Below, piece by piece: positions 1-11,772 of a stretch of 64,000 nucleotides of DNA (its first letter is position 1; every line of letters starts with the position of its first letter). The notes beneath the pieces are model-generated. The model made no database searches, was not told the origin of the DNA, and saw nothing but the letters and a program-made list of their open reading frames with translations. Source of the stretch: Sipunculus nudus. Lineage: Eukaryota > Annelida > Sipuncula > Golfingiida > Sipunculidae. A program made the translations under genes and the position numbers. Location: the NCBI GenBank assembly GCA_026874595.1, contig CM049311.1:64645953-64709952 (forward strand). Direction: 5' to 3'.

Positions 1-710
1 CATTTTAGCTCAGTGGCTACAAAGATCTTCTCCTCAAAAACCACTGGGCCAAATTCTTAAATCTCACACATTAATTATCCTTAGATGTTGATAATTCAAG
101 TTTGTTCAAATGGTTCTGGTTCAGTGATTTTTGGCTGAGTTATGGGAAGCTTAACTTAGCCATTTTGCTGTATTTTCCCATATGAGTTATAAACCTGTAA
201 AATTTTTGTTGACTGACCCTACTGAGGCCAATTTGTTTAATATTTTACAAGAATAATCCCCTGAATGATTCTTATAATAATTATCTTTTATGGTTCCAAA
301 GAATGAATTTTGGCTGAATTATAAAGGTTCAATTGAGTCATTTTACCATATATGTTAGCTGTGTGAAGCAGATACACAGATATATCTAGATACATCTAGA
401 CTGGCACCAGTTTATCAGCATTTATTACATCATGCCTCTAGACATTTAGATTTCAGGTTATCTATGGTTAATATTGACAAGAATGTTTTTTAAAAGCTTT
501 TAAAAAATGTAGATTTATGATTTTTAGATATTCTTCATGCCAGGCAATGTTTACAATCACAGCTATACAGCTCTCTGTGGGTATATAAAGACGGCTGTAC
601 ATGGATTATAAATAATTGGTATCCATAGTCAGGTTAATTCAAGATTTTGCCATCAGTGAGATGTATCTGCATTACAATTTTGCATTCAATATGCATCTGT
701 ATTAATTTTT
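1..710 (+). repeat. H1-family repeat fragment
   Basis: This stretch matches 8714-9209, inside the second H1 element: both read through 'gctcagtggcta' and later 'gcattca.tatgcat' with small differences. It is an internal piece whose start lies outside the window. It stops where a fresh H1 5' end begins at 711. It holds the unoccupied form of the site (around 410-425, 'ttattacatcatgcc') that carries a micro-palindrome insertion at 8894. No gene is seen. Confidence 0.7.
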
Positions 711-3044
711 TGTGAACCTGTGAACTAATGTGATGGTGTGGCGGCGTTTGTCTTCTGTACGTTTACCCATACTATTTTGAAAATGATTGGAGCTAGCATC
801 ATGAAATTTAATGCAAAAATTAGCCATCTGAAAATTTTCTTAAATTTCATAGAGAAAAAGCTTAAAAAACCTTTAAAAATCTTCTCCGACGAAACACTCA
901 AGCCAAATTGTTCAATATTTCACAGAAATAATCTTTTATACCATCTCCCTCAATTTTGTTCAGGAAGTTGAACTTAGTCATCTGTCCAAAAAAGCATACT
1001 AAAATGACAGTCTCAGAAACAGCCAGAGCTATCATCACCAAATTTTTTGCCAGTGTTGGTCACATGAGTCATATATGAAATTCAGGTATTGGTGGCGCCA
1101 CCTGAATTGACCTATTTTTGTACGGGGGTCATTGGTCATCTGTACATTAATCCATAATTTCTCAGGAATAGCAGGAGCTACCATTCCCAGATTTTATGCA
1201 ATAATCTGTCACATATCAAATTTTGTGGGATTCAGCTTATTTTTTTGCTATCTGCATTTACTTAGATTTTATAAGGAAAAAGCTGACAATATCTTAAAAG
1301 TCGTCTTCTTGTAGATGGTCCAGCCAAATTGTTAAATATTTTACATAAATGATCCCAGAGGCAAGCCCTCTCAAGTTTGTTCAAATGGTTTGCATTTGAT
1401 GAATTTTAGTGGAGTTACACAAATTTGAACAGTCATTCGGCCAAGTAAGCATACTGACATAGTACTCTCAGAAATGACAGAAGCTAGCATTACCAGGTAT
1501 TGTGCAAATGTTGGTCACATGACTCATATTTGAAGCTGTAAATTTAGTGGTGCCACCTACATTGACCTGTTTTTTTATGGGCAAAAAACCTCATAATTTT
1601 AGCCTCTTTCAGCTTAATGATGAAACTGTCAAGTTGAATTGTTCAATTTTTCAAAAGAATTATCCTAGGACATGGTTCTTTCAATCGTATCAGAATATAC
1701 TGAGTTTGTCAATTTTTGGTTGAGTTGTGAAAAGCTTAAGTTGGTCTTATGGCCATTATTATGTCTTTTTCAAACTGAGGACTGCAATAGCGTTCTTCTA
1801 CAAAATTATTATTTCAATTATATCTTGTGTAACATTGCACAAAAATTATTCTTAGGTGGCCTTTGTTCAAGTTTACTAGAATGATTTTTGGCAGAACTAT
1901 TGGATCTTTAACAATAAGAGTACTGCATCTTTTATTATTCTAGATATTTTGATAAAAAGTTTATGAATATGTCGGCTTGAAAAAAGAAATTTTAACCAAA
2001 GTCTTTCATTGTGTGTAAACAGATATACCAACAGGCCAAGATGGAATCTGTATCTTTAAATAGGTTGAGAAACTGCCAACTGCTTCAGATTTGGGAACAG
2101 ATCAAGAGTTCATTCAGTGCAGCCAGATATAGGTCAAGAGTTCAATCAGTGCAGCCAAGCACATGGCATGTGATCACCTCATGGGTGACATGTGAACACC
2201 TCATGGGCACCATGTGATCACTTCATGGGTGTCAAGCCCCTCAGGGCAGGGCCCCTGCATGAGCTGATGCAATGGTGTGGCTACTATTTCAGATTTGGCA
2301 ACAGGCTAGAGGTCAGTCTGGATCTATTTATAGCTTTGGCAGACTGCCAACTGTATCAGATTAGGCAACAGGTCAAGAGTTCACTCAGTGCAGCCAGGTA
2401 TGGGTCAGGAGTTTACTCAGTGCAGTAGCTGCATTCTATTTATAGCTTTGGCAGACTGCCAACTGTGTCAGATTATGCAATAGGTCAAGAGTTAAAAACA
2501 CTCAGTGCAGCCAGGTACAGGTCAAAAGTTCACTCAGTCTAGCCAGGTGCAGGTCATGAGTTCACTCAATGCAGTAGTCTGAGCAAGCAATTTGTCACAG
2601 TTCACTCGGGGCAACAGCCTTTCTCACCTAAGCCTGGTCAGCCCCATGCATCAGACTCAAGGTTTGATGTATTTGGCCTAATATTTTGACCTGTCTATGT
2701 GTCTTTGCTGGCTTTCTCGCTCACAAGACAGGTGTCGCCACCTACCATGACTTTTGCACACGTTTTTCTCAGGAGGGGTTTGATATATCAGTCTGAAATT
2801 GGGCGTATGTATATATCTCTGATAGCTTCGTTGTATACAAGACTAGTGGTGCCAGCTACAATCTTTTTAGTGTTGTGTGCACCTATGCCAGAATTTCAGC
2901 AGTGATGTTTGTGTAATTGTTTCTTATTCAAAATGTTTAGTACTTGCATTGTTCATATACATGAAAAGTAATGGTCCAGCATTGAAGCATTATACCTGGT
3001 GTATTTCCCAATGCACAAGTTCACATTAGGCCTGTAGGCCTTGT
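711..3044 (+). mobile_element. Complete H1 element, Helentron/HINE-like, non-autonomous
   Basis: The left end reads TGTGAACCTGTG (711-722). Its inverse, CACAAGTTCACA, sits at 3014-3025, just inside a 3' hairpin AGGCCTGTAGGCCT (3028-3041) followed by TTGT. Short inverted repeats with one copy at the extreme 5' end and the other just upstream of a 3' hairpin are the asymmetric arrangement described for Helentrons and their non-autonomous HINEs. The body has a box GGTGGCGCCACC at 1091 and a degenerate tandem block at about 2088-2580. No Rep/helicase or other long ORF is present. The copy at 8037-16166 shares both ends, which supports these boundaries. The class assignment is inferred from structure. 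Confidence 0.7.
2088..2580 (+). repeat. Degenerate tandem block in H1 (GTCAAGAGTTCACTCAGTGC motif)
   Basis: The motif 'gtcaagagttcactcagtgcagcca' and variants recur at irregular spacings of about 35-110 bp. The same block occurs at about 9440-9670 in the second H1 element, so it belongs to the element and not to the locus. Confidence 0.7.
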
Positions 3045-5910
3045 TTTATATTTTACGAATTTTTTCTCTATTTTTGAGACCTTTAAAAATGTGGACATCT
3101 GTTAACAGGGCACAAATTGTAAAGACTGGACCTAGAATCTTCATTCTTGACATTCAGAGAGACCTATGAAAAGTCTCCATGGAAACCAGAAATTAGGTCT
3201 CTGTTACCCATATTCTTTGAGCTATGGGGCCCCAAAGTACCCCCCAGAATAGTGAAAAATTTGATACAAATACTTCAATATCTCATTAACTACATCACTG
3301 ATGGTCATGATTTTTGGCATACATATTGATCATGAGATGTTCCATCAGTTCCTGCAGACTGGTGGCGCCACCTGTATTTTTTTATTTTTTACGAATTTTT
3401 TTCTCTATTTTTGAGACCTTTAAAAATATGAACATCTGTTAACAGGGCACAAATCGTAAAGACTGGTCAAGAATCTTCATTCTTGACATTCTGAGAGACC
3501 TATGAAAAGTCTCCATTGAAACCAGAATTTAGGTCTCTGTTACCCATATGCTTCGAGCTATGGGGCCCCAAAGTACCCCCCAGAATAGTGAAAAATTTCA
3601 TACAAAAACTTCAATATCTTATTAACTACATCACTGATGGTCATGATTTTTGGCATACATATTGATCATGAGATGTTTCATTAGTTTCTGCAGACTGGTG
3701 GCCCCACCTGTATTTTTCGATTTTTTACGAATTGTTTTCTCTATTTTTGAGACCTTTAAAAATGTGAACATCTGTTTACAGGGCACAAATCGTTAAGACT
3801 GGACCTAGAATCTTCATTCTTGACTTTCTGAGAGACCTATGAAAAGTCTCCATGGAAACCAGAAATTAGGTCTCTGTTACCCATATCCTTTGAGCTATGG
3901 GGCCCCAAAGTACCCCCAGAATTGTAAAATTTCATAAAAAAACCAATATCTTATTAACTACATCACTGATGGTCATGCTTTTTGGCATACATATTAATCA
4001 TGAGATGTTTCATCAGTTTCTGCAGACTGGTGGCGCCACCTTTATTTTTCAAATTTTTCCATTTTTTTCTCTATTTTTGAGACCTTTAACAATGTAGTTA
4101 TCTGTCAACAGGGTTCAAATTGTAATGACCGGACCTAGAATCTTCATCCTTGACACACAGGGTGACCCATGAAAAGTCTCCATGGAAACCTGAAATTAGG
4201 TTTCTGTTACCCATATCCTTTGAGCTGTGGCACTCCAAAGTGCAGCTTAGAATAATGGAAAATTTGATACAAAAGCTGAAGTATCTGAACAACTAATGCA
4301 GAGATCACCTTAATTGTTTGCATGGATATTGATCATGGAGTATTTCATTCTTTTCCGCAGCCTGGGTGCGCCACTTCTATTTTTTTTATTTTTTACGAAT
4401 TTTTTCCTCTATTTTTGAGACCTTTAAAAATGTGGACATCTGTTAACAGGGCACAAATCGTAAAGACTGGACCTAGAATCTTCATTCATGAAATTCTGTG
4501 AGACCTATGAAAAGTCTCCATGAAAACTTGAAATTGGGTCTCTGTTACCCATATTCTTCAAGCTATGGGGCCCCAAAGTACCCCCTAAAATAGTGAAAAA
4601 TTTCATACAAATACTTCAATATCTCATTAACTACATCACTGATGGTCATGATTTTTGGCATACATATTAATCGTGAAATGTTTCATTAGTTTCTGGAGAC
4701 TGGTGGCGCCACCTGTATTTTTCGATTTTTTACGAATTGTTTTCTCTATTTTTGAGACATTTAAGGATGTAGTTATCTGTCAACAGGGTTCAAATTGGAC
4801 CTAGAATCTTCATTCTTGACACACAGGGAGACCTATGAAAAGTCTCCATGGAAACCTGAAATTAGATCTCTGTTATCCTTATCCTGTGAGCTATGGCACT
4901 CCAAAGTACAGCTCAGAATAATGGAAAATTTGATACAAAAGCTGAAGTATCTGAACAACTAATGCAGAGATCACCATAATTGTTTGTATGGATATTGATC
5001 ATGGAGTGTTTCATCAGTTTCTGCAGCCTGGTGGCACCACATATATTTGTTTGCCCTTTTTTTAATTTTTTTTCTCTATTTTTGAGACCTTTAAAGATAT
5101 GGACATCTGTTAACATGGCACAAATCATAACAACTGGATCTAGAATCTTCATTCTTTACACACAGGGAGACCCATGAAAAATCCCCATGGAAACCTGAAA
5201 TTAGGTCTCTGTTACCCATATCCATTAAGCTGTATTGCTCTAAATTACCCCCCAGAATAATGAAAAATTTGATACAAAACTCCAGTATCTCAATAACTAC
5301 AACACTGATGCTCATGATTTTTGGCAAGCATATTGATCATGACATGTTCCATCAGTTTTAGCAGACTGGGTGTGCCACCTCTATTTTTTTTCAAATTTTT
5401 ACAAATTATTTTCTCTATTTTTGAGACCTTTAAAGATGTGGTTATCTGTCAACAGGGTACAAATTGTAACAACTGGACCTAGAATCTTCATTCTTGTCAT
5501 GCAAGGAGGCCCATGAAAAGTATCTATGGAAACCTGAAATTAGGTCTCTGTTACCCATATCCTTCAAGCTATAGGACTCCAAAGTATCCCTCAGAATAAT
5601 GGAAAATTTGATACAAAAGCTGAAGTATCTGAACAACTAATCCAGAGACCACCATGCTTCTTTGCATGGATATTGACCATTAAGTGTTTTTATTAGTTTC
5701 TGCAGACTGGTGGAGCCACCTGTATTTTTTTTAAAGTTTACTCATTTTTTCTCTATTTATGAGATATATTAATACAGAAACAATCTCAGCCTGTTGGTTA
5801 ATCTGTTTGATGCTTCAGTTGAATGGTTATATACTACCATTCAGATGATAAAATTTCCTTTTGCAAATCTCTTCCCAGTCAGCTTAGTGTCATGACCCAT
5901 GGGTCACTTG
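3045..5910 (+). repeat. E2 element: ~335-bp tandem array (Q units) plus 3' end
   Basis: About eight tandem units of roughly 335 bp. Each runs from 'ttttttacgaattttttctctatttttgagacc' through 'atctgttaacagggcacaaatcg' and 'ggtctctgttaccc' to a box such as GGTGGCGCCACC. Boxes or degenerate boxes lie near 3361, 3700, 4029, 4363, 4702, 5030, 5366 and 5710. The array ends in the E2 3' terminus: 'cagtcagct' then the hairpin 'tgacccatgggtca' and CTTGTT at about 5890-5912. The 5' end is missing, because the array starts directly after the H1 end at 3044. The open minus-strand frames in each unit are judged to be repeat shadows. Confidence 0.8.
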
Positions 5911-6550
5911 TTATTTTTTACACAGTTTCTCTGTTTTTGAGACCTCCAAAGATGTAGTCATCTGAGTTAACAGTTCACAAAGGATAACCACTGGACCTAG
6001 AATCTTCTAACTAGACATGCAGGGAGTCCATGAAAAATCTGGAAACCTGAAATTAGGTCACTGTTACCTGTATCCTCTGAGCTATGAAGCAGTCATCTGT
6101 TTACAGGGCACAAATGGTGTCCATTTGACTTAGAATCTTTTAACTTTACATCTGAAACCTGAAATTAAGTCATAATTAGGTCACCTATATCCTGTATGAT
6201 ATATGAAAGCACCCTGTAGGACAGACTTGCATGATTGGTTACATTTTGACCTAGAAACCTCTCATTTGATTTAGATCCAGGGAGGTTCCTGTAAAACATT
6301 TCTTGGAAACCTGAAATAATGTCACTGTGACCTATATTCTGCGATCTGTGTGAAAGAACATTATTTCAACATTGTGTTAGTCAGATGGGCACAAAAGATA
6401 GCAGTTGCATGCAGAATAAGTTCACTGTAACCTATATCTAATATCTTTTGGTAAAATGCATGATTTTGAGCATTCTGGGGGTCATGTTACCCAATGATTG
6501 TTCAAGATTCCTTCAGTTCAGCTGAGCGTCATGGTCCATGGGCCATTCTT
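5911..6550 (+). repeat. Diverged E2-type 3' remainder
   Basis: The sequence restarts in the middle of a Q unit ('tctctgtttttgagacctc', 'tggacctagaatcttc'), degrades, and reaches a second diverged E2 3' end ('cagctgagcgtcatggtccatgggccattctt') at about 6520-6549. This fits an older E2 copy that was interrupted by the one ending at 5910. Confidence 0.55.
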
Positions 6551-6559
6551 TCATGGAAA

Positions 6560-6741
6560 ATTGAGGTTTTTCCTTAATATATTATAGGAACAAAGTCATA
6601 ATGACCCAACTTTTGGTATGGAAGGAGATTTTGGGGACATCTAACTTAATGCCGAAATTCAGATTCATAGGTCCGATTGTTTTAAAACCTGACAGTTAAA
6701 CTGACGCTATAGCTCAGTCGACTTAAGTCAGCTGAGCTAAA
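6560..6741 (-). repeat. E2b 5'-end fragment, reversed
   Basis: The minus strand reads AGCTCAGCTGACTTAAGTC and its hairpin partner, then the same 'ggacatctaac' and 'ttgaggtttttcctta' blocks found at 34660-34881. Only the 5' end of the element is kept. Confidence 0.6.
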
Positions 6742-7433
6742 AACTAATGTACTAGTGCAAAGGAATCAATGGCAGCAGAAGGGATGTGTGTGTGTGTGTG
6801 TGTGTGGAATGTAATGGCTTTAATAAAAAAAAAAACCAACTAATTATATTCACTTTTGAATACTGTGCCATCACTTTTGAATACTGTCTACACACTAAAC
6901 ATAGCAAGACACTTATGTCAATTATTAACATTATAGACATCATAATGAGTACTTGTCTTTAAGATCTGAATTTTTTATCACATTTGAATATTTAAACATG
7001 TGTCAGAAAAAAAAGAAGAAAAGTAATCTTAGTTATGAAACTAATACATGTGTTAAAAATAACCCAAAGATAAAAAAAAACCCAATAAATTATACAATGA
7101 GCGAACAAGAGTTGGGAATGATTATTTTTATTAACTGAAATAAAGGAATCAGTAATATAAATTTTGATTAATTATCATGTAACAGCTGATACTGCCATGA
7201 GTCTTATTGTCATTAGTCAAACATATTGACATCTTTAAAGAGCACTTGTCTGATATATATTTTCAATTTTTTTGACATATTTCACATTTTAAAAAAATTT
7301 TGTAATAAATATAAACCAACAAATTAAACACCTGGAAAAGTTCTGGAAATTAAGATTAATTTAATATAATCATCTTTATCCTTGTCTATCACTAACAAGC
7401 TTTATATAATTCCTTAAAGTAAACAATTTTATT
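6742..7433. other. AT-rich interval, no gene seen
   Basis: Low-complexity AT-rich sequence with a (TG)n tract at 6785-6806 and several A-runs. Short open frames here look like chance. No repeat ends are recognised. Confidence 0.5.
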
Positions 7434-7960
7434 GTATCCCCAGACAAAGTCGTGGGATACTATGTTTTCATGATGGTCCCGCCACCGCTGCCGCATATAA
7501 ATCTTGTTGGCGCAATAACTCAAAAAATATTTTACGGATCTTTACCGAACTTGGTATATGTATAGATAAGGGTGAGAGGACGACGCCTATTTAAAATGAA
7601 GTCATGACCTTTACTAGGAGTGTCCTTGACCTTGAATAGGTCCAATTTTGGGGAAAATCACACAAATTCTTAAATATCTCAAGAAATCTTGCATAGATTT
7701 GTCAAACAAGTCAACTTGACCGAAGATCTTAAGTCAAAAACTAATGGACAGATTTCTTTCATATTTTCAGATTTTAAGTCAAAAACTAATGGACAGATTT
7801 CCATATACATAGAAATTGGTTAGGGGATGATGTACATTGAAATTGGGGTCATGACCTTATCTGTGAGAGTGACCTTTTCTATGAGTGGTCTGATATTAAT
7901 TTTTGCTGAAGATGGGGGACCTATTCTAAAAGGGGGGGGGGGGGGTTAATTGTCTTGGGA
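7434..7960 (+). mobile_element. Hairpin-ended element E5 (GTATCCCC type), boundaries uncertain
   Basis: It starts with a hairpin: GTATCCCC and its partner GGGATAC lie either side of 'agacaaagtcgt' (7434-7460). 'tatgttttca' follows, the same layout as the E3 start but with a different stem. The body has 'tgaccttgaataggtcc'-type motifs and a direct repeat of 'gattttaagtcaaaaacta'. A G-run at 7931-7945 and 'attgtcttgggattc' lie near the probable right end. No coding potential is seen. Confidence 0.45.
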
Positions 7961-8893
7961 TTCTATGGCACCGCACAAAGAAATATCAAGTCACATATTG
8001 CTTGCACCTATGGTTAAGCCATTATATATTTTATTAGCGAACCTGTAAGCTTATGAGAAGGTGCGGAGTCGTCCGTCGTGTTTATCTGTAAGTTAACCAT
8101 AGCTATCTCAAAAACTGCAGGAGCTAGCATCGCCAAATTTTTTGCAAATAATCAGTCATCCAAAAAACTATATCGAATTTTGTTTATTTTTTTTCTAACT
8201 GCATTTTCTTAGATTTTATAGGGAAAAAGCTAAAAAAGTTTTAAAAATCTTCTTCTCCGAAACTGTCCAGCCAAATTGTCCAATATTTCACAGAAATGAT
8301 ACCTGGAACAATCTTTCTCAAGTTTGTTCGAATGGTTCCAGTTTGGAGATTTTTGGCCTAGTTACAGGAGGTTAAACTTTGTTAACTGTGCAAAAAAGCA
8401 TATTAAAATTTAAATCTCAGAAACGGCCGGAGCTATCATCACCAAATTTTATGCCAATGTTGGTCACATAGGTCAGATCTGAAATTGAGGTATTGGTGGC
8501 GCCACCTGCATCGGCCTTTTTTATACAGGGTCATCAGTGCTTGTACACACTGAGGGCTACAAAAAACTTCGTCTCTGAAACCATATGGCCAAAATGTTTA
8601 ATATCACACAGAAATGATCCTAGGGTAGTGCTGAAGTTTGTTCAAATGGTCTCTTTTCAGTGACTTTAGGCTAAGTTATGGGAAGCTAAGTTTAGTCATA
8701 TGCCATAATAGCCCATTTTAGCTCAGTGGCTATAATGATCTTCTTCTCAAAAACCACTGGGCAAAATTCTTAAATCTCACACTTTAATTATCCTCAGATG
8801 TTGATTATTCAAGCTTGTTCAAATGGTTTTGGTTCAGTGCTTTTTGGCTGAGTTACGAGAAGCTGGCACAAGTTTATCAGCATCTATTACATC

Positions 8894-8938
8894 TAGCCCG
8901 ATTGAATCGGACTCTTAGAGTCCGATTCAATCGGGCTA
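8894..8938. mobile_element. 45-bp perfect micro-palindrome with 10-bp target duplication
   Basis: Two perfect 21-bp arms (TAGCCCGATTGAATCGGACT plus one base) surround a 3-bp loop TTA. The insert is flanked by direct repeats CTATTACATC at 8884-8893 and 8939-8948. The related sequence near 410-425 has a single copy of this site and no palindrome, so it is an empty site. A 10-bp duplication is in the range produced by Mutator-like transposases; that assignment is inference. Confidence 0.75.
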
Positions 8939-9439
8939 CTATTACATCATGCCACTAGAGATTTAGATTTCAGGTTATCTTTGGTTAATATTGACAAGAA
9001 AGTTTTTTTAAAAGCTTTTAAAAAAATTAAGATTTATGATTTAAGTTATTCATCATACCAGGCAATTTTACAATCATGGATATTCAGCTCTCCGTGGCTA
9101 TATAAAGACAACTGTACGTGGATTATAAATTATTGGTATCCCTACTCAACTTAATACAAGATATATCTGTATTTTAATTTTGCATTCAGTATGCATCCGT
9201 AATAATTTTACATATATTCCTGATTTCTTTTTTTTATAAAAAAAGTCGGCTGAAAAGCACTTTGTATTGGGAAAATAAATTTCAAAGTTATTTCAAGTAG
9301 TGACCACTCTTGTGTACAGATGGCAGCACTTGGTTTACCATTGGCAGATTGCCAGTGCCTTGATGTTGGCCATTAGCCAAGATGATGTCAGCTCAATAAA
9401 TAGTTTTGGCACAGTGCCAGGATTGGAAGAAGCGCAGCC

Positions 9440-9670
9440 AGGTATAGGTCAAGAGTTCACTCAGTGCAGTAGCTGCATTCTATTTATAGCTTTGGCAGAC
9501 TGCTCACTGCATCATATTTGGCACCAAAGTTCAGCCTGAATCTATTTATTGCTTTGGCAGACTGCCAACTGTGTCAGATTATGAAACAGGTCAAGAGTTC
9601 ACTCAGTGCAGCCAGGTACAGGTCAAAAGTTCACTCAGTCTAGCCAGGTGCAGGTCAAGAGTTCACTCAG
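9440..9670 (+). repeat. Degenerate tandem block in H1
   Basis: The same 'aggtcaagagttcactcagtgcag' units as at 2088-2580. This confirms that 711-3044 and 8037-16166 are copies of one family. Confidence 0.65.
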
Positions 9671-10600
9671 TGCAGTAGCTTGAGGCAGCAATTTGTCACA
9701 GGTCACTCGGGGGCAACTGCCTTACTCACCTAAGCCTTGTCAGCCCAGTGCATCATACTCTGGGGAGGTTTGATGTATTGGACTGATATTTTGACCTGTC
9801 TATGCATATTTGATGGTATTCTCATTTACAAGACAGGTGGTTCTACCTACATTGACTTTTGCAGTGTATGGGCCTGAGTATTTCTACAGAGGAATTTGAT
9901 ACATCAGCCTAAAATTGGGCATGTTTATACATATCGGGTAGCTTTATAGTGTACAAGACTGGTGGCGCCACCTACAATAATTTTTGCGCAGTGTATGTCC
10001 TTGCTTATTTCACAGGAGGGGTTTGACATATCAGTCTGACATTGGGCATATGTATATATCTCTTCGTTGTATATAAGACTGGTGGTGCCAGCTACAATCA
10101 TTGTATCCTCCAAAACAGAGATTTGTGGATATTATGTTTTCAGTCTGACGCAGACGCTGCCGCCATCTCCACATAGGTTTCCGGAGAATTCCTCCATAAC
10201 CACTGGGCAGAATTTTTTTAAATTGGGAATTATGATCGGTCACATGTGAACTGCTGCACCCTCATTTTTGGTTGACCTCTGACCTTTCCTCTCTGCCCAG
10301 CGTCCATTTGTGCGTCTGTTTCCACACATAAACCCACATATCTTGGGAACCGTTTGACCAATAAGGCTAAAGATTTTGCACAAATGTAGCCCTTGGAAAG
10401 CTTTTTAACATACACTAACAAGTGACCCATGGGTCATGACGCTCAGCTGACTGGGAAGAGATTCGCAAAAGGAAATTTTATCATTAGAATGGTAGTATAT
10501 ACCCATTCAACTGAAGCATCAAACAGATTAACCAACAGCCCAAGATTTAGTCTGTATTTATATATCTTAAAAATAGAGAAAAATGTGTAAACTTTTAAAA

Positions 10601-11772
10601 CTAGAATACGGGTAACCGACAAGTGACTACATGTATCTGCCAAAATCGGATAGTGAGGCATGGATTGAGTGGCAAGGGGAAATAGAGTGAGGTATGTTGC
10701 ATATTAGCATGGATGTCTGCAGCCTAAATGTGTATGTAGGTTGTGCCACCTACCACAAATCCAGAAAGCTGTCCAAGTTGTATACACCTGCAAAATTTTA
10801 GGCAGAAAAGTCAAACAACTACATGTATATGAGCGATTTTTGCCCATGGCAGACAAACAGACAAACACTGTGCAAAAATCTTTGCAGGTAACCCCTCCAG
10901 TTTTGTGTATGATAAAGACCTATGTGAGATCTAAACACATGCACAATTTTGGCCCAATCGGTCAAATGGTTCCTGAGATATGAGCTTGGATGTGTGCAGC
11001 GTTAACTAGAATGTAGGTGGCGCCACCTGTCATAAAATCAAGAAAGCTGTCCACGATGTATAAACCTGCAAAATTTTAGGCAGTTATGTCGAACCACTAC
11101 AGAGAAATGAGTGATTTTAGGCCACGGCAGACTAACAGACAGACGCTGTGCAAACATTGTTACAGGTGGCGCCACCATTTTTTGTGTATGTAACAGAGCT
11201 ATCAAAGGGCTACATTTGTATAAATTGTATTTCCTGATCGGTCAAACGGTTCCCAAGATATAAGCTTGGATGTCATCAGCGTGAACGTGAATGTAGGTGG
11301 CGCCACCTGTCATAAAATCAAGAAAGCTATCCTGGATGTATACGCATGACGAATTTCAGGTGAATTAGTCAATTCACTGCAGAGATATGAGTGATTTTAA
11401 CCCAAGGCAGATGAACAGATGGACACTGTGCAAACATGGTTACAGGTGGCGCCACCATTTTTTGTGTATGTTATAAAGCAATCCAAGGGCTACATTTGTA
11501 TCAATTTTATTTCCTGATCGGTCAAACGGTTCCCGAGATATGAGGGTTTATGAGTGGAAACAGACCCACAAATGGACACTGGATAGAGAGGAAAGGTCAG
11601 ATGTCAACGCAAATTGGTTAGGCACCAGTTCACATGTGACCCGATAATAGGTGTAAGTTTGGGAAAAATCGGTCCATTAGTCTCCGAGGAGCTCTCTGGA
11701 AACGAACGCCGCCGCGGTGGAGGAACTCGGTCAAAAACATAGTATCCGCAAAACTTCGTTTTGGCGGATACA
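10601..11772 (-). mobile_element. Inner E3 element nested in E2 (left stack)
   Basis: On the minus strand a perfect stem GTATCCGCCAAAAC / GTTTTGCGGATAC (11742-11771) marks the 5' end. The 3' side has TTTTGGCAGATAC, an inverse of the 5' stem, then ACATGTAGTCACTTGT and ends TATTCTAG at 10601. Its length of about 1.17 kb equals the inner E3 of the right-hand stack. The ~280-bp P units inside carry boxes at 11016, 11165, 11296 and 11446. Confidence 0.75.

Noticed and set aside
3045-5910. CRISPR-like array
   Set aside because: The units are about 335 bp with no short repeat-spacer structure, and the DNA is eukaryotic. It is a tandem element core.
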